64,000 bases of DNA from Variovorax sp. N23 (GCF_025486315.1 NZ_JAOOPY010000006.1:186001-250000), one strand, 5' to 3'; shown: positions 47,280 to 58,644, counted from the stretch's first letter. The notes: a model not told the origin generated them from the letters alone. Numbers and translations: made by a program.

Positions 47280-50200
47280 ATGAACGCTCCGATCGCGCTG
47301 ACTGCGTTGTTGACGCAGGCCGCAGAGCCCGCCCGACTCCGCGAGATTCCGTACAACTACACCAGCTTCTCCGACCGCGAGATCGTCATTCGCCTGCTCG
47401 GCGAACGCGGCTGGTCGCTGCTGCAGTCGCTGCGCGACGAGCGCCGTACTGGCCGATCGGCCCGCATGCTGTACGAGGTGCTGGGTGACATCTGGGTGGT
47501 GCAGCGCAACCCCTATCTGGTCGACGACCTGCTGGACAACCCGCGCCGGCGCGGACAGCTGGTGGACGCGCTCAACCACCGGCTGACCGAAGTCGGCAAG
47601 CGCCGCACCCCCGACGTGGATGCGCAGCGCGATCTGCTCGTCGGCGAACTGACCGCGCTGGTGGCCCAGGCCATCGCCAGCTTCGACACCCTGTTCGACG
47701 ACGTGGCCGCGCTGCGCCGCAGGGCCACCCGCGCCTTCCGCCGGCTGACGGCCAAGGACAACATCAAGTTCGACGGCCTCTCGCGCGTGTCGCACGTGAC
47801 CGACGCGACCGACTGGCGTGTCGAGTACCCCTTCGTCGTGCTGTGCCCCGACACCGAGGCCGAGATGGCGGGGCTGGTCAAGGGCTGCATCGAACTCGGC
47901 CTGACCATCATCCCGCGCGGCGGCGGCACCGGCTACACCGGCGGCGCGATCCCGCTGACCTGGAACAGCGCGGTCATCAACACCGAAAAGCTCGAAGCCA
48001 TGACCGAGGTCGAGCTGATGGCGCTCCCCGGGCTCGGCGACCCCGTGCCGACCATCTGGACCGAGGCCGGCGTGGTCACGCAGCGCGTGGCCGATGCGGC
48101 CGAGCGCGCGGGCTACGTCTTCGCGGTCGACCCGACCTCGGCCGAGGCTTCGTGCGTCGGCGGCAACGTCGCGATGAACGCGGGCGGCAAGAAGGCCGTG
48201 CTGTGGGGCACGGCGCTCGACAACCTGGCCTCGTGGCGCATGGTGACGCCGCAGGCCGAGTGGCTCGAGGTCACGCGCGTGGGCCACAACCTCGGCAAGA
48301 TCCACGATGTCGAGAGCGCCGTGTTCGACCTGCAGTACTTCGCCGCGGACGGGAAGACGAAGCTGCGCAGCGAACGCCTGGAGATTGCCGGCAAGACCTT
48401 CCGCAAGGAAGGCCTCGGCAAGGACGTGACCGACAAGTTCCTCTCGGGCCTGCCCGGCATCCAGAAGGAGGGCTGCGACGGCCTGATCACCAGCTGCCGC
48501 TGGGTGGTCCACAAGATGCCCGCGCACACGCGCACGGTGTGCCTCGAGTTCTTCGGCAATGCCAAGGACGCGGTGCCCAGCATCGTCGAGATCAAGGATT
48601 TCATGTTCGCCGAGCAGAAGCGCTCGGGCGTGCTGCTGGCCGGTCTGGAGCACCTGGACGACCGCTACCTGAAGGCGGTGGGCTACGCGACGAAGTCGAA
48701 GAAGCACGGCGGGCTGCCCAAGATGGTGCTGTTCGGCGACATCGCCGGCCATGACGCCGACGACGTGGCGCGCGTCACGTCGGAAGTGGTGCGCATCGCG
48801 AATTCGCGCAGCGGTGAAGGCTTCATCGCCATCAGCCCCGAGGCGCGCAAGAAGTTCTGGCTCGACCGCAAGCGCACCGCGGCCATCAGCCGCCACACCA
48901 ACGCCTTCAAGATCAACGAGGACGTGGTGATCCCGCTGCCGCGGATGGCCGAATACACCGACGGCATCGAGCGCATCAACATCGAGCTGTCGCTGCAGAA
49001 CAAGCTGGCCTTCGCCGATGCGCTGGAAGCCTTCTTCGCCCGCGGCGACCTGCCGCTGGGCAAGACCGACGATGCCAACGACATCCCGTCGGCCGAGCTG
49101 CTGGAAGACCGCGTGGCGCAGGCCATCGCGCTGGTGCAGGACGTGCGCGCCCTGTGGGCTGGCTGGCTGCAAGATGTCGATGCGCTGTTCCCGCAGTTGC
49201 AGGACCATTCGCTGCGCGCCAGCTGGAAGACGCAGATCCGCACGCCGCTGCAGCAGATCTTCACCGGTGCCGAGTTCGCGCCGATCCTCGCCGAGTGCAA
49301 CGCCATCCACCAGCGCGTGCTCAAGGGCCGCGTCTGGGTCGCGCTGCACATGCACGCGGGCGACGGCAACGTGCACACCAACATCCCCGTCAACAGCGAC
49401 AACTACGAGATGCTGCAGAGCGCGCATGCCGCGGTGGTGCGCATCATGGCGCTGGCGCGCTCGCTCGACGGCGTGATCTCGGGCGAGCACGGCATCGGCA
49501 TCACCAAGCTGGAGTTCCTCAGCGATGCCGAGCTGCAGCCCTTCACCGACTACAAGCAGCGCGTCGACCCCGAAGGCCGCTTCAACAAGGGCAAGCTGCT
49601 GCGTGCCGACACGCCGGCCTCGCACGGTCTGCATGCCGACCTGACCAACGCCTACACGCCGAGCTTCGGCCTGATGGGCCACGAGTCGCTGATCATGCAG
49701 CAGAGCGACATCGGCGCCATCGCCGATTCGGTCAAGGACTGCCTGCGCTGCGGCAAGTGCAAGCCGGTCTGCGCCACCCACGTACCGCGCGCCAACCTGC
49801 TCTACAGCCCGCGCAACAAGATCCTCGCGACCTCGCTGCTGGTCGAAGCCTTCCTCTACGAGGAGCAGACGCGCCGCGGCGTGAGCATCAAGCACTGGGA
49901 GGAGTTCGAGGACGTGGCCGACCACTGCACGGTCTGCCACAAGTGTCTGAGCCCGTGCCCGGTGAAGATCGACTTCGGCGACGTGTCGATGAACATGCGC
50001 AACCTGCTGCGCAAGATGGGGCAGAAAAGCTTCCGCCCCGGCAACGCGGCGGCGATGTTCTTCCTGAACGCCACCAACCCGTCGACCATCAAGGCGATGC
50101 GGGTCGGCATGGTCGACATCGGCTTCAAGGCGCAGCGCCTGGCCAACGATTTCTTCCGGCTGCCGGCCAAGAAGCAGACCGCGGCGCCGCCGGCCACGCT

Positions 50201-51158
50201 CGGCCCGGCGCCGATCAAGGAACAGGTCATCCACTTCATCAACAAGAAGATGCCCGGCGGCCTGCCGAAGAAGACGGCGCGCGCGCTGCTCGACATCGAG
50301 GATGCCGACTACGTGCCGATCATCCGCAACCCGAAGGCGACGACGGCCGAGACCGAGGCGGTCTTCTACTTCCCCGGTTGCGGCTCGGAGCGCCTGTTCT
50401 CGCAGGTCGGTCTCGCGACACAGGCGATGCTGTGGCACGCCGGCGTGCAGACGGTGCTGCCGCCGGGTTATCTCTGCTGCGGCTATCCGCAGCGCGGTAG
50501 TGGCCAGTTCGACAAGGCCGAGAAGATGATCACGGACAACCGCGTGCTCTTCCACCGCGTTGCGAACACGCTGAACTACCTCGACATCAAGACCGTGGTG
50601 GTGAGCTGCGGCACCTGCTACGACCAGCTGCAGGGCTACCAGTTCGACAAGATCTTCCCGGGCTGCCGCATCATCGACATCCACGAGTACCTGCTGGAGA
50701 AGGGCATCACGCTCGGCGCGGCGAGCGGCGGTGGCTACCTGTACCACGACCCGTGCCACAGCCCGATGAAGCTGCAGGACCCGATGAAGACGGTGAAGGC
50801 CCTGGTCGGTGACAACGTGCTGAAGAACGATCGCTGCTGCGGCGAATCCGGCACGCTGGGCGTGACGCGGCCGGACATCTCCACGCAGATCCGCTTCCGC
50901 AAGGAAGAAGAGCTGAAGAAGGGCGAGGCCTCTCTGCGCGAAAGCGGCAAGGTCGGCGCCGCCGACAACGTGAAGATCCTCACCAGTTGCCCGAGCTGCC
51001 TGCAGGGCCTCTCTCGCTACGGCAACGACCTGAACAATGGCCTGCTCGAAGCCGACTACATCGTGGTCGAGATGGCCAACCGCATCCTCGGCGATCAGTG
51101 GTTGCCGGACTATGTGGCGGCGGCGAACAGCGGCGGCATCGAGCGGGTGCTGGTGTGA
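47280..51158 (+). CDS. FAD/Fe-S fusion dehydrogenase (DUF3683; YdiJ/D-2-hydroxyacid dehydrogenase type)
   Basis: A 1,292-aa fusion. Residues 1-150 are a DUF3683-type N-terminus. A GlcD-like FAD domain follows, with [10 protein letters not shown] near 213 and the FAD C-terminal [13 protein letters not shown] near 740. Two 4Fe-4S sets come next ([11 protein letters not shown] near 821, [11 protein letters not shown] near 883), then two CCG domains (FYFPGCG near 1031, CCGYPQRG near 1066; SCGTCYDQL near 1106; DPCHSPMK near 1158; CCGESGTLG near 1186). Such proteins oxidise D-2-hydroxyacids and pass electrons on to the quinone pool. Lying beside serA, D-2-hydroxyglutarate is a likely substrate (inference); D-lactate is the alternative. 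Confidence 0.88.
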   Translation: MNAPIALTALLTQAAEPARLREIPYNYTSFSDREIVIRLLGERGWSLLQSLRDERRTGRSARMLYEVLGDIWVVQRNPYLVDDLLDNPRRRGQLVDALNHRLTEVGKRRTPDVDAQRDLLVGELTALVAQAIASFDTLFDDVAALRRRATRAFRRLTAKDNIKFDGLSRVSHVTDATDWRVEYPFVVLCPDTEAEMAGLVKGCIELGLTIIPRGGGTGYTGGAIPLTWNSAVINTEKLEAMTEVELMALPGLGDPVPTIWTEAGVVTQRVADAAERAGYVFAVDPTSAEASCVGGNVAMNAGGKKAVLWGTALDNLASWRMVTPQAEWLEVTRVGHNLGKIHDVESAVFDLQYFAADGKTKLRSERLEIAGKTFRKEGLGKDVTDKFLSGLPGIQKEGCDGLITSCRWVVHKMPAHTRTVCLEFFGNAKDAVPSIVEIKDFMFAEQKRSGVLLAGLEHLDDRYLKAVGYATKSKKHGGLPKMVLFGDIAGHDADDVARVTSEVVRIANSRSGEGFIAISPEARKKFWLDRKRTAAISRHTNAFKINEDVVIPLPRMAEYTDGIERINIELSLQNKLAFADALEAFFARGDLPLGKTDDANDIPSAELLEDRVAQAIALVQDVRALWAGWLQDVDALFPQLQDHSLRASWKTQIRTPLQQIFTGAEFAPILAECNAIHQRVLKGRVWVALHMHAGDGNVHTNIPVNSDNYEMLQSAHAAVVRIMALARSLDGVISGEHGIGITKLEFLSDAELQPFTDYKQRVDPEGRFNKGKLLRADTPASHGLHADLTNAYTPSFGLMGHESLIMQQSDIGAIADSVKDCLRCGKCKPVCATHVPRANLLYSPRNKILATSLLVEAFLYEEQTRRGVSIKHWEEFEDVADHCTVCHKCLSPCPVKIDFGDVSMNMRNLLRKMGQKSFRPGNAAAMFFLNATNPSTIKAMRVGMVDIGFKAQRLANDFFRLPAKKQTAAPPATLGPAPIKEQVIHFINKKMPGGLPKKTARALLDIEDADYVPIIRNPKATTAETEAVFYFPGCGSERLFSQVGLATQAMLWHAGVQTVLPPGYLCCGYPQRGSGQFDKAEKMITDNRVLFHRVANTLNYLDIKTVVVSCGTCYDQLQGYQFDKIFPGCRIIDIHEYLLEKGITLGAASGGGYLYHDPCHSPMKLQDPMKTVKALVGDNVLKNDRCCGESGTLGVTRPDISTQIRFRKEEELKKGEASLRESGKVGAADNVKILTSCPSCLQGLSRYGNDLNNGLLEADYIVVEMANRILGDQWLPDYVAAANSGGIERVLV

Positions 51159-51595
51159 CCAAGGTGTCGGGCTGCGTGCTGTGCGAAGGCGCTGGCGGGC
51201 GCCTGGTGTTCGAGGCGCCGGCGTTCCGCGTGATCCATGCGGAAGAGGCCGGCTTCCCGGCGTTCTATCGGGTGGTCTGGAACGATCATGCGGCCGAGTT
51301 CACCGATCTGTCGCCGGTCGAGCGCGCGACGTGCATGGAGGCCGTGGCCACCGTCGAGCAATGCCTGCGTGACCATCTGGCCCCCACCAAGATCAACCTC
51401 GCCGCGCTCGGCAACATGGTCCCGCACCTGCACTGGCACGTCATCGCGCGGTACGAGGGGGACACGCATTTCCCGGCGCCGGTCTGGGCCGCCGCGCAGC
51501 GAGACCGCGACGCCGGCAGGGAGGCCGCGGTGCACGCGCAGCTGCCGGCGGCCGAGGCTGCGATGATCGCGGCACTCAGCAAAAGGACATCCTGA
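51155..51595 (+). CDS. HIT-family protein
   Basis: A 146-aa histidine triad protein with the catalytic [10 protein letters not shown] (H91, H93, H95) and CVLCEG near the start that could bind zinc. HIT enzymes hydrolyse nucleotide phosphoramidates or dinucleoside polyphosphates. The GTG start overlaps the previous stop (GTGA) and its own stop overlaps the next ATG (TGATG), so three genes are translationally coupled. Confidence 0.9.
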   Translation: MTKVSGCVLCEGAGGRLVFEAPAFRVIHAEEAGFPAFYRVVWNDHAAEFTDLSPVERATCMEAVATVEQCLRDHLAPTKINLAALGNMVPHLHWHVIARYEGDTHFPAPVWAAAQRDRDAGREAAVHAQLPAAEAAMIAALSKRTS

Positions 51596-52017
51596 TGGCA
51601 GGTCTGCAAGCCGGCGCACCGACGCCGCAATCGATCACGGTGCACAACAAGTCGAAAGTGCTGGAAGTCGGCTTCTCCGACGGCGCGAGCTTCCGCATCC
51701 CCTTCGAGCTGATGCGCATCTATTCGCCGTCGGCCGAAGTGCAGGGCCACGGCCCCGGCCAGGAGATCCTGCAGACTGGCAAGCGCAACGTCGGCCTGCT
51801 CGAGCTCGAACCGGTCGGCAACTACGCCGTGAAGCCGGTCTTCACCGACGGCCACGAGAGCGGCATCTTCTCGTGGAACCTCCTCTACGAACTCGGCCAG
51901 AAGCAGGACGAGCTCTGGGCCGAGTACGAACGCCGCCTGAGCGCCGCCGGCGTCGATCGCGACGCCCCCATGGCCGCAGCGACCGGCGCAGGCGGCCATG
52001 CCTGCGGCAGCCACTGA
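51595..52017 (+). CDS. DUF971 family protein
   Basis: A 140-aa protein of the gamma-butyrobetaine hydroxylase-like N-terminal (DUF971) family: VLEVGFSDGASFRIPFELMRIYSPSAEV and GIFSWNLLYELG are hallmark segments. The family is linked to Fe-S or iron metabolism in other systems, but its role in bacteria is unproven. It lies directly upstream of ubiE, as is common in betaproteobacteria. The C-terminal HACGSH tail might bind metal. Confidence 0.9.
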   Translation: MAGLQAGAPTPQSITVHNKSKVLEVGFSDGASFRIPFELMRIYSPSAEVQGHGPGQEILQTGKRNVGLLELEPVGNYAVKPVFTDGHESGIFSWNLLYELGQKQDELWAEYERRLSAAGVDRDAPMAAATGAGGHACGSH

Positions 52018-52097
52018 GCTGCCCTCCATCAAAGCCCGGCGTCCGAGCGGGGTCGTCCGCTCGATCCCGTCGCCAACGGCCTAACATCTGAGAAACC

Positions 52098-52829
52098 ATG
52101 AGCACCACCCACTTCGGATTCGAGAACGTCGACGAGAGCGAGAAGGCGCGCCGCGTGCGCGGCGTGTTCGATTCGGTCGCCACGCGCTACGACCTCATGA
52201 ACGACCTCATGTCCATGGGGTTGCACCGCGCCTGGAAGGCCTACACCGTGATGGTGGCGAACGTGGGCGAAGGCTCGCGTGTGCTCGACATCGCCGGCGG
52301 CACCGGCGACCTGGCGCTGGCCTTCGCGAAGAAGGTGGGTGCCAGCGGCCAGGTCGTGCACACCGACATCAACGAGGCCATGCTGCGCACCGGCCGTGAC
52401 CGGCTGCTCGACGCCGGGGTGTCGCTGCCGACCATGGTGTGCGACGCCGAGAAGCTGCCGTTCCCCGACAACCACTTCGATGTGGTCACGGTGGCCTTCG
52501 GCCTGCGCAACATGACGCACAAGGATGTGGCGCTCAAGGAAATGAACCGCGTGCTCAAGCCCAACGGCAAGCTGCTGGTGCTGGAGTTCTCGAAGGTGGC
52601 CAAGCCGCTGCAGAAAGCCTACGACTGGTATTCCTTCAAGGTACTGCCGCGCCTGGGCAAGGCGGTGGCGGGCGACGACGCGAGTTATCGCTACCTCGCG
52701 GAATCCATCCGGATGCATCCCGCGCAGGAAGAGCTCAAGACCCTCATGAAAGAGGGTGGTTTCGGTCATGTGGACTATCACAACATGACGGGCGGCGTGG
52801 TCGCCCTGCATGTTGGAATCAAGTGTTGA
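52098..52829 (+). CDS. ubiE: Ubiquinone/menaquinone C-methyltransferase
   Basis: A 243-aa SAM-dependent methyltransferase; [13 protein letters not shown] is the SAM loop, and [18 protein letters not shown] and [18 protein letters not shown] are the family signatures. It adds the C-methyl group in ubiquinone synthesis. With ubiJ and ubiB downstream it forms the ubiquinone cluster, here interrupted by the Tim44-like gene. Confidence 0.97.
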   Translation: MSTTHFGFENVDESEKARRVRGVFDSVATRYDLMNDLMSMGLHRAWKAYTVMVANVGEGSRVLDIAGGTGDLALAFAKKVGASGQVVHTDINEAMLRTGRDRLLDAGVSLPTMVCDAEKLPFPDNHFDVVTVAFGLRNMTHKDVALKEMNRVLKPNGKLLVLEFSKVAKPLQKAYDWYSFKVLPRLGKAVAGDDASYRYLAESIRMHPAQEELKTLMKEGGFGHVDYHNMTGGVVALHVGIKC

Positions 52830-52863
52830 ATCCGCGGAGTTCCTTCGCGCACGAGGAGATGAA

Positions 52864-53889
52864 ATGAAGAAGTTGGGATCCCTTTTGATGGTGTGCGTGC
52901 TGGCCCTGGCGAGCGTGCAGGCCGACGCGGCCCGCATCGGCGGCGGCAAGTCCTTCGGTCGCCAGTCGGGCAACGTGACCCAGCGGCAGGCCACGCCGCC
53001 CGCGAACCAGGCCACGCCGGCCGCGCCGGCACAGAACGCCAACCCGGCGGCGCGCCCTGGCACGCCGGCCGCTGCCGCCGCACCGAGGCGCCCGTGGGGC
53101 GCGATGCTCGGCGGCCTCGCCGCCGGCCTGGGTCTGGCCTGGCTCGCGCATTCGCTCGGCCTGGGCGCCGGCTTCGGCAACATCCTGCTGATCGGTCTGC
53201 TCGTGCTGGCGGCCGTGGTCGCCTGGCGCATCTTCGCGGCACGTCGCAACAACGCGCCGCGCAGCAACCAGGGCGGCTTCGCCTTCCAGGGTGCGGGCGC
53301 ATCGCCCTCGGACGCCGCCACGCCGGCGCAGTACAGCCCGGGCAAGGTCGGCAACGACGCCTCGGCACGTCCGTGGGAGCACAACGCGACCGCTTTCGAC
53401 GCAACGCCCGAGCGCAGCAGTGGTTCGTCCATGGCCGGCGCCGCGGGTGCCGCGGGCGGCAGCATGATCGGTTCGGCGCTGAGCGGCGCGCAGTCCTGGG
53501 GCATCCCGGCGGGCTTCGACGTCGACGGCTTCCTGGGGGCGGCGAAGCGCAACTTCGTCACCCTGCAGGACGCCTGGGACCGTTCCGACATCACGATGTT
53601 GCGTTCGATGATGACCGACGCGATGGTCGGCGAGATCCGCTCGCAACTGGCCGAGCGTGAAACGCACACCGGCGGCCAGCCCAACAAGACGGAGGTCGTG
53701 ATGCTCGACGCGCAACTGCTCGGCATCGAGGAACTGCCCGACGCCTACATGGCCAGCGTCGAGTTCTCCGGGATGATCCGCGAAGACGCCTCGGCCGGCC
53801 CGAGCCCGTTCCGCGAAGTCTGGAACATGACCAAGCCGACGGACGGCCGGGGCGGCTGGGTGGTCGCCGGCGTGCAGGCGCTGCAGTAA
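52864..53889 (+). CDS. Tim44-like domain membrane protein
   Basis: A 341-aa protein. It has a signal peptide (ADA-A), a Gln/Pro/Ala-rich linker, a hydrophobic pair of helices (MLGGLAAGLGLAWLAHSLGL; FGNILLIGLLVLAAVVAW) and a C-terminal Tim44/MRP-L45-like domain of about 150 residues (FDVDGFLGAAKRNFVTLQDAWDRSD onwards, given here in part). The family is widespread in betaproteobacteria next to ubiE, with no proven role. The ATG at 52864 follows GAGG. Confidence 0.85.
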   Translation: MKKLGSLLMVCVLALASVQADAARIGGGKSFGRQSGNVTQRQATPPANQATPAAPAQNANPAARPGTPAAAAAPRRPWGAMLGGLAAGLGLAWLAHSLGLGAGFGNILLIGLLVLAAVVAWRIFAARRNNAPRSNQGGFAFQGAGASPSDAATPAQYSPGKVGNDASARPWEHNATAFDATPERSSGSSMAGAAGAAGGSMIGSALSGAQSWGIPAGFDVDGFLGAAKRNFVTLQDAWDRSDITMLRSMMTDAMVGEIRSQLAERETHTGGQPNKTEVVMLDAQLLGIEELPDAYMASVEFSGMIREDASAGPSPFREVWNMTKPTDGRGGWVVAGVQALQ

Positions 53890-53901
53890 AACGGCGCTGT
53901 C

Positions 53902-53920
53902 CGGCGGCAACGGGCCGCCG
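53902..53920 (+). terminator. Weak hairpin after the Tim44-like gene
   Basis: CGGCGGC and GCCGCCG form a 7-bp stem with a 5-base loop, 13 bases after the stop and just before ubiJ. Without a T-tract it may only attenuate. Confidence 0.3.
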
Positions 53921-53940
53921 ACGCCATCGATAATGGGGAC

Positions 53941-54498
53941 ATGGCCACACCATCGTCCCCTTTTTCTTTTCTCGACGGCTTGTTCGAGCGCATCGGCAGC
54001 CGAATCCAGCCGCCCGCCTGGGCGGTCCACGAGATCCAGCATCGCGCGGTGCTGTTCCTGAACCACGTGCTGCAGCAGGAGCCCGAAGCCCAGCAGCGGC
54101 TGGTCCGCCAGAAGGGCCGGGTGGTGCAGTTCGAGTGGCGCTTCGTCTCGATGCGCCTGGTCGCGACGCCTGCCGGGCTGCTCGACCTGGCGCCCGAAGG
54201 TGCCATTCCCGAACTCACGCTGATGGTGGTCGATGCGTCGCCGCTGGACATCGCGCGCAGCACACTCCGCGGCGACAAGCCGACCGTGCGCATCGTCGGT
54301 GACGTGCAACTGGCGGCCGAGGTCAACTGGCTGGTCGACCATGTGCGCTGGGACGTCGAGGACGACCTGGCACGCGTGATCGGCGACGTGCCGGCGCACA
54401 CGGTGGCCGGCGTCGCGCGCAAGGTGGCGGCCGCGGTGCGGCAGTTCGCGTCCGGCAAGCCGGGACAACCGGGCTCCGGCGGCGCGAGCGCTGAATGA
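53941..54498 (+). CDS. ubiJ: Ubiquinone biosynthesis accessory factor UbiJ (SCP2 domain)
   Basis: A 185-aa protein with an SCP2-like lipid-binding fold in the first 110 residues ([34 protein letters not shown]) and a C-terminal helix. UbiJ binds lipid intermediates for the ring hydroxylases of ubiquinone synthesis. It lies between ubiE and ubiB as in E. coli; its stop overlaps the ubiB ATG (ATGA). Sequence conservation in this family is low, so context is part of the call. Confidence 0.88.
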   Translation: MATPSSPFSFLDGLFERIGSRIQPPAWAVHEIQHRAVLFLNHVLQQEPEAQQRLVRQKGRVVQFEWRFVSMRLVATPAGLLDLAPEGAIPELTLMVVDASPLDIARSTLRGDKPTVRIVGDVQLAAEVNWLVDHVRWDVEDDLARVIGDVPAHTVAGVARKVAAAVRQFASGKPGQPGSGGASAE

Positions 54499-56060
54499 GC
54501 CGCCTGTACCGCGGCGTCTTCATCGTCTGGGTCGCGCTGCGCTACGGCCTGGACGAGCTCGTGCTCACGAGCTTCCAGAAGCCCTGGCTGCGCATCGTGG
54601 CGCGCATCGTCTCGGTCGGGCGCAACCTCGACGCGCCGCGCGGCCAACGGCTGCGCGAGGCGCTGGAGCGCCTCGGCCCCATCTTCGTGAAGTTCGGCCA
54701 GGTGCTGTCGACGCGGCGCGACCTGCTGCCGCCCGACATCGCCGACGAACTGGCGTGGCTGCAGGACCGGGTGCCGCCGTTCCCGTCCGCCATCGCGATC
54801 GCGACCATCGAGCGGGCCTTCCGGCGGCCGATCGCCGACATCTTCGTGCAGTTCGACGAGACGCCGGTGGCCAGCGCATCGATCGCGCAGGTGCATTTCG
54901 CGACCATCCGCGACCGCCAGGGCATCGTGCGCGACGTGGCCGTGAAAGTGCTGCGCCCCGGCATGCGCGTCGTCATGGAAAAAGACCTGGCCCTCATGAA
55001 GATGATGGCCGGCTGGGTCGAGAGCCTGTCGGCCGACGGCAAGCGCCTGAAGCCCCGCGAGGTGGTGGCCGAGTTCGACAAGTACCTGCACGACGAGCTC
55101 GACCTGGTGCGCGAGGCCGCCAATGCCGCGCAGTTGCGCCGCAACATGGAGACGCTCGAGCTGGTGTTGATCCCAGAGATGTTCTGGGACTTCTGCCACC
55201 CCGAGGTGATGGTGATGGAGCGCATGCACGGCGTGCCCATCGCCCAGCTCGACCGCCTGCGCGCCGCCGGCGTCGACATCCCGAAGCTGGCGCGCGACGG
55301 CGTCACCATCTTCTTCACCCAGGTGTTCCGCGACGGCTTCTTCCACGCCGACATGCACCCGGGCAACATCCAGGTCAGCCTGGCGCCGGCCACCTTCGGG
55401 CGCTACATCTCGCTCGACTTCGGCATCGTGGGCACGCTCACCGAGAGCGACAAGGAATACCTGGCGCAGAACTTCGTCGCCTTCTTCCGGCGCGACTACA
55501 AGCGCGTGGCCGAGCTGCACCTCGAGAGCGGCTGGGTGCCCGAGGGCACGCGCATCGACGAGCTCGAGGCGGCGATCCGCACCGTGTGCGAGCCGTACTT
55601 CGACCGGCCGTTGAAGGAAATCTCGCTGGGCATGGTGCTGATGCGCCTGTTCCAGACCTCCCGCCGCTTCCACGTCGAGATCCAGCCGCAGCTGGTGCTG
55701 CTGCAGAAGACGCTGCTCAACATCGAAGGGCTCGGGCGCCAGCTCGACCCCGAGCTGGACCTGTGGGCCACGGCCAAGCCCTTCCTTGAGAAGTGGATGA
55801 TCGACCAGGTCGGGCCCAAGCGGCTGTTCGCGCAGCTGCGCGCCGAGGCGCCGCGCTACGCGAAGCTGCTGCCGCAGTTCCCGCGCCTGCTGCACGAGTT
55901 CCTGCAGAACCGGCCCGCCGACCACCGCCGCGAACTGCTGGAACTGCTGGCCGCACAGAAGCGCACCAACCGCCTGCTGCAGATCGTGATTGCGGTTGGC
56001 ATGGGTTTTGTATTGGGTCTGATCGTGATGCAGGCCGTGGTCCGCATCCGCCTTTTCTGA
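54495..56060 (+). CDS. ubiB: Atypical kinase/ATPase UbiB
   Basis: A 521-aa ABC1/UbiB family protein. It has the KxGQ motif ([20 protein letters not shown]), the Ala-rich loop [10 protein letters not shown], and HADMHPGNI and DFGIVG of the kinase-like core. The C-terminus has two membrane helices ([20 protein letters not shown]). It aids extraction or handling of ubiquinone intermediates at the membrane. Length fits (E. coli 546). Confidence 0.97.
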   Translation: MSRLYRGVFIVWVALRYGLDELVLTSFQKPWLRIVARIVSVGRNLDAPRGQRLREALERLGPIFVKFGQVLSTRRDLLPPDIADELAWLQDRVPPFPSAIAIATIERAFRRPIADIFVQFDETPVASASIAQVHFATIRDRQGIVRDVAVKVLRPGMRVVMEKDLALMKMMAGWVESLSADGKRLKPREVVAEFDKYLHDELDLVREAANAAQLRRNMETLELVLIPEMFWDFCHPEVMVMERMHGVPIAQLDRLRAAGVDIPKLARDGVTIFFTQVFRDGFFHADMHPGNIQVSLAPATFGRYISLDFGIVGTLTESDKEYLAQNFVAFFRRDYKRVAELHLESGWVPEGTRIDELEAAIRTVCEPYFDRPLKEISLGMVLMRLFQTSRRFHVEIQPQLVLLQKTLLNIEGLGRQLDPELDLWATAKPFLEKWMIDQVGPKRLFAQLRAEAPRYAKLLPQFPRLLHEFLQNRPADHRRELLELLAAQKRTNRLLQIVIAVGMGFVLGLIVMQAVVRIRLF

Positions 56061-56105
56061 GCCCTTGCCGGCGGCTGCCGGATTGAACAACGAGGAGAGT
56101 CCGTC

Positions 56106-57554
56106 GTGCTGTTGACCCTGGTCATCGTCTATCTGCTGGTCACGATCGCCATCGGCCTGTACGCGGCAAAGCGCGTCAGGAACACCACCGACTTCGCGAT
56201 CGCCGGGCGGCACCTGCCGCTCTTCATGATCGTCACGACGACCTTCGCCACCTGGTTCGGTTCCGAGACGGTGCTGGGCATCCCGGCGAAGTTCATCGAG
56301 GGCGGCCTGGGCAGCGTGGTGGAAGACCCCTTCGGCGCCGGCACCTGCCTGATCCTGGTGGGCCTGTTCTTCGCGGGCAAGCTCTATCGCATGACGCTGC
56401 TGACCATCAGCGACTATTACCGCGAGCGCTACGGCCGGGTGGTCGAGGTGGCTTGCTCGCTCATCATCATGCTGAGCTACCTGGGCTGGGTGTCGGCGCA
56501 GGTCACGGCGCTGGGCCTGGTGTTCAACGTGCTGTCGGCCGGCGCCATCAGCGTGGCCATGGGCATGGTGATCGGCGTGCTGTCGATCCTGGCGTACACG
56601 CTGTTCGGCGGCATGTGGTCGGTGGCCGTGACCGACTTCATCCAGATGATCATCCTGGTTGTCGGGCTGACGGTGATCGCCGTCTTCGCCGGGCAGATGG
56701 CCGGCGGCGCCGACAAGGTGGTGGCCTTCGCGGTCAGCAAGGACCTCTTCAAGTTCTGGCCCGAGCCGAACTACAAGGACATGGTGTTCTTCTTCGCCGC
56801 GGCCATCACCATGATGCTGGGCTCGATTCCCCAGCAGGACGTGTTCCAGCGCGTGATGTCCGCCAACAGTGTGAAGGCGGCCAGGCGCGGGCCGGTGATC
56901 GGGGGCATCGCCTACATCCTGTTCGCCTTCGTCCCCATGTTCCTGGTCGCCAGCGCGCTGCTGATCATGCCCGAGCAGACCGCGGCGCTGCTCAAGGACG
57001 ACCCGCAGAAGGTGCTCCCCACGCTGGTGCTCCAGAAGATGCCTTTCGTGATGCAGGTGCTGTTCTTCGGCGCGCTGCTCTCGGCCATCAAGTCGACCGC
57101 CTCCGCCACGCTGCTGGCCCCCAGCGTGACTTTCACCGAGAACATCTGGCGCCAGTTCCGGCCCGCCGGCACCGACCGCGAGAACCTGCTGACCATGCGC
57201 ATCACCGTGCTCGTCTTCAGCGCCGCGGTGCTGGCCTACTCGATCCGCATGCAGGGCACGCCGATCTACGAGCTGGTGTCGGGTGCCTACCAGGTGCCGC
57301 TGGTCGGCGCCTTCGTGCCGCTGGTGTGCGGGCTGTACTGGAAGCGTTCCACCACGCAGGGCGCGATGGCGGCGGTGCTGCTGGGCATCGGCATCTGGCT
57401 GCTCTTCCTGGCCATGCCCTGGAGCGCCGAATTCCCGGCTCAGTTGGCCGGCGTGCTGGCGGCGTTCGTGGGCATGGTGGCGGGTTCGCTGGCGCCGCAG
57501 TGGGTGGCCAACACCCACACACCGCACCGCCCACTGGCTGTCGATCCCGCCTGA
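56106..57554 (+). CDS. Sodium:solute symporter family protein
   Basis: A 482-aa transporter of the SSS family with about thirteen membrane helices; the first is LLTLVIVYLLVTIAIGLYAA, and helix 2 has FAIAGRHLP and TTFATWFGSETVLG. The start is GTG with GAGGAG upstream. The substrate cannot be read from sequence. It follows ubiB by 45 bases and may share its transcript. Confidence 0.88.
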   Translation: MLLTLVIVYLLVTIAIGLYAAKRVRNTTDFAIAGRHLPLFMIVTTTFATWFGSETVLGIPAKFIEGGLGSVVEDPFGAGTCLILVGLFFAGKLYRMTLLTISDYYRERYGRVVEVACSLIIMLSYLGWVSAQVTALGLVFNVLSAGAISVAMGMVIGVLSILAYTLFGGMWSVAVTDFIQMIILVVGLTVIAVFAGQMAGGADKVVAFAVSKDLFKFWPEPNYKDMVFFFAAAITMMLGSIPQQDVFQRVMSANSVKAARRGPVIGGIAYILFAFVPMFLVASALLIMPEQTAALLKDDPQKVLPTLVLQKMPFVMQVLFFGALLSAIKSTASATLLAPSVTFTENIWRQFRPAGTDRENLLTMRITVLVFSAAVLAYSIRMQGTPIYELVSGAYQVPLVGAFVPLVCGLYWKRSTTQGAMAAVLLGIGIWLLFLAMPWSAEFPAQLAGVLAAFVGMVAGSLAPQWVANTHTPHRPLAVDPA

Positions 57555-57638
57555 GGTGGACGGGGGCGGCGAGCGCCGACCCTATAATCGAGAGCTTTGC
57601 GAGCGGCCGCTGCGCCGCCTATTCTTCGCTCCAATTCC

Positions 57639-57983
57639 ATGCCCATCTACGCCTACAAATGCAGCGCCTGCGGCTTTGCCAAAGACGCGCTGCAGAAAAT
57701 GTCCGACGCTCCCCTCACGGTGTGCCCGGCATGCGGTGCGAGCGCATTCGAAAAGCAGGTCACCGCCGCCGGCTTCCAGCTCAAGGGCTCGGGCTGGTAC
57801 GTGACCGACTTCCGCGATGGCGGCGGCAAGACCAGCGCCCCGGCGACGGATGCGGCCGGCACGGCCACCCCGGCCAAGCCGGCAGAAGGTGCCGCGGCGC
57901 CGGCCCCGGCTTCTGCACCGGCTGCGGCTGCCCCGAGTCCCGCGCCGGCCCCCGCACCCGCGCCGGCGGCCAAGAACGACTGA
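57639..57983 (+). CDS. FmdB-family zinc ribbon protein
   Basis: A 114-aa protein whose N-terminal 50 residues form a zinc ribbon of the FmdB/CxxC type: MPIYAYKCSACGF with cysteines C8, C11, C29 and C32. The last 50 residues are low-complexity Ala and Pro. The family is thought to regulate or bind nucleic acid, but no role is proven. It lies upstream of the DUF502 gene and aspS in many betaproteobacteria. Confidence 0.92.
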   Translation: MPIYAYKCSACGFAKDALQKMSDAPLTVCPACGASAFEKQVTAAGFQLKGSGWYVTDFRDGGGKTSAPATDAAGTATPAKPAEGAAAPAPASAPAAAAPSPAPAPAPAPAAKND

Positions 57984-57993
57984 GGCCGCCGCC

Positions 57994-58617
57994 ATGCACG
58001 CGCTGCGCAAATGGCTGCTGTCGGGCTTGCTCGTCATCGTGCCGCTGGTCATCACGCTGGGGGTGCTCAACTGGATCATCGGCACGCTCGACCAGACGCT
58101 CTGGTTGCTGCCCGAACAGTGGCAGACCTGGCTGACCGAGCACCGGGTGCGCGGCCTGGGCGTGCTGTTCACCCTGGCGATCCTGCTGGTGGTCGGCGCG
58201 GTCGCCAGCAATTTCGTCGGCAAGCGCCTGCTGGGCTGGGGCGACGCGGTGGTGCGACGCATCCCGGTCGTGCGCTCGATCTATTCGAGCGTCAAGCAGG
58301 TGTCCGACACGCTCTTTTCCGAGAACGGCAATGCCTTCCGCACCGCGGTGCTGGTCCAGTGGCCGCGTGAAGGGGTCTGGACCATCGCCTTCGTCACCGG
58401 CACGCCCGGTGCCGACGTGGTCGAGCATCTGGGCGGCGGCGACTTCCTCGGCGTCTACGTGCCTACCACGCCGAACCCCACCGGCGGCTACTTCGTGATG
58501 CTCAAGCGCAGCGACTGCATCGAACTCAAGATGAGCGTGGACGACGCGCTCAAGTACATCGTTTCGATGGGTGTGGTCGTTCCTGGCGGACCGGCAACCC
58601 TCGCAACCCACAAATAA
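57994..58617 (+). CDS. DUF502 membrane protein
   Basis: A 207-aa inner membrane protein with two helices near the N-terminus (LLSGLLVIVPLVITLGVLNW; LGVLFTLAILLVVGAVASNF) and a cytoplasmic or periplasmic domain with VVRSIYSSVKQVSDTLF and PTTPNPTGGYF, the family signatures. Function unknown. I chose the ATG at 57994, ten bases after the zinc ribbon gene. Confidence 0.92.
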   Translation: MHALRKWLLSGLLVIVPLVITLGVLNWIIGTLDQTLWLLPEQWQTWLTEHRVRGLGVLFTLAILLVVGAVASNFVGKRLLGWGDAVVRRIPVVRSIYSSVKQVSDTLFSENGNAFRTAVLVQWPREGVWTIAFVTGTPGADVVEHLGGGDFLGVYVPTTPNPTGGYFVMLKRSDCIELKMSVDDALKYIVSMGVVVPGGPATLATHK

Positions 58618-58644
58618 CGCGCCCTCCGGCGCCGGAATCGACTT

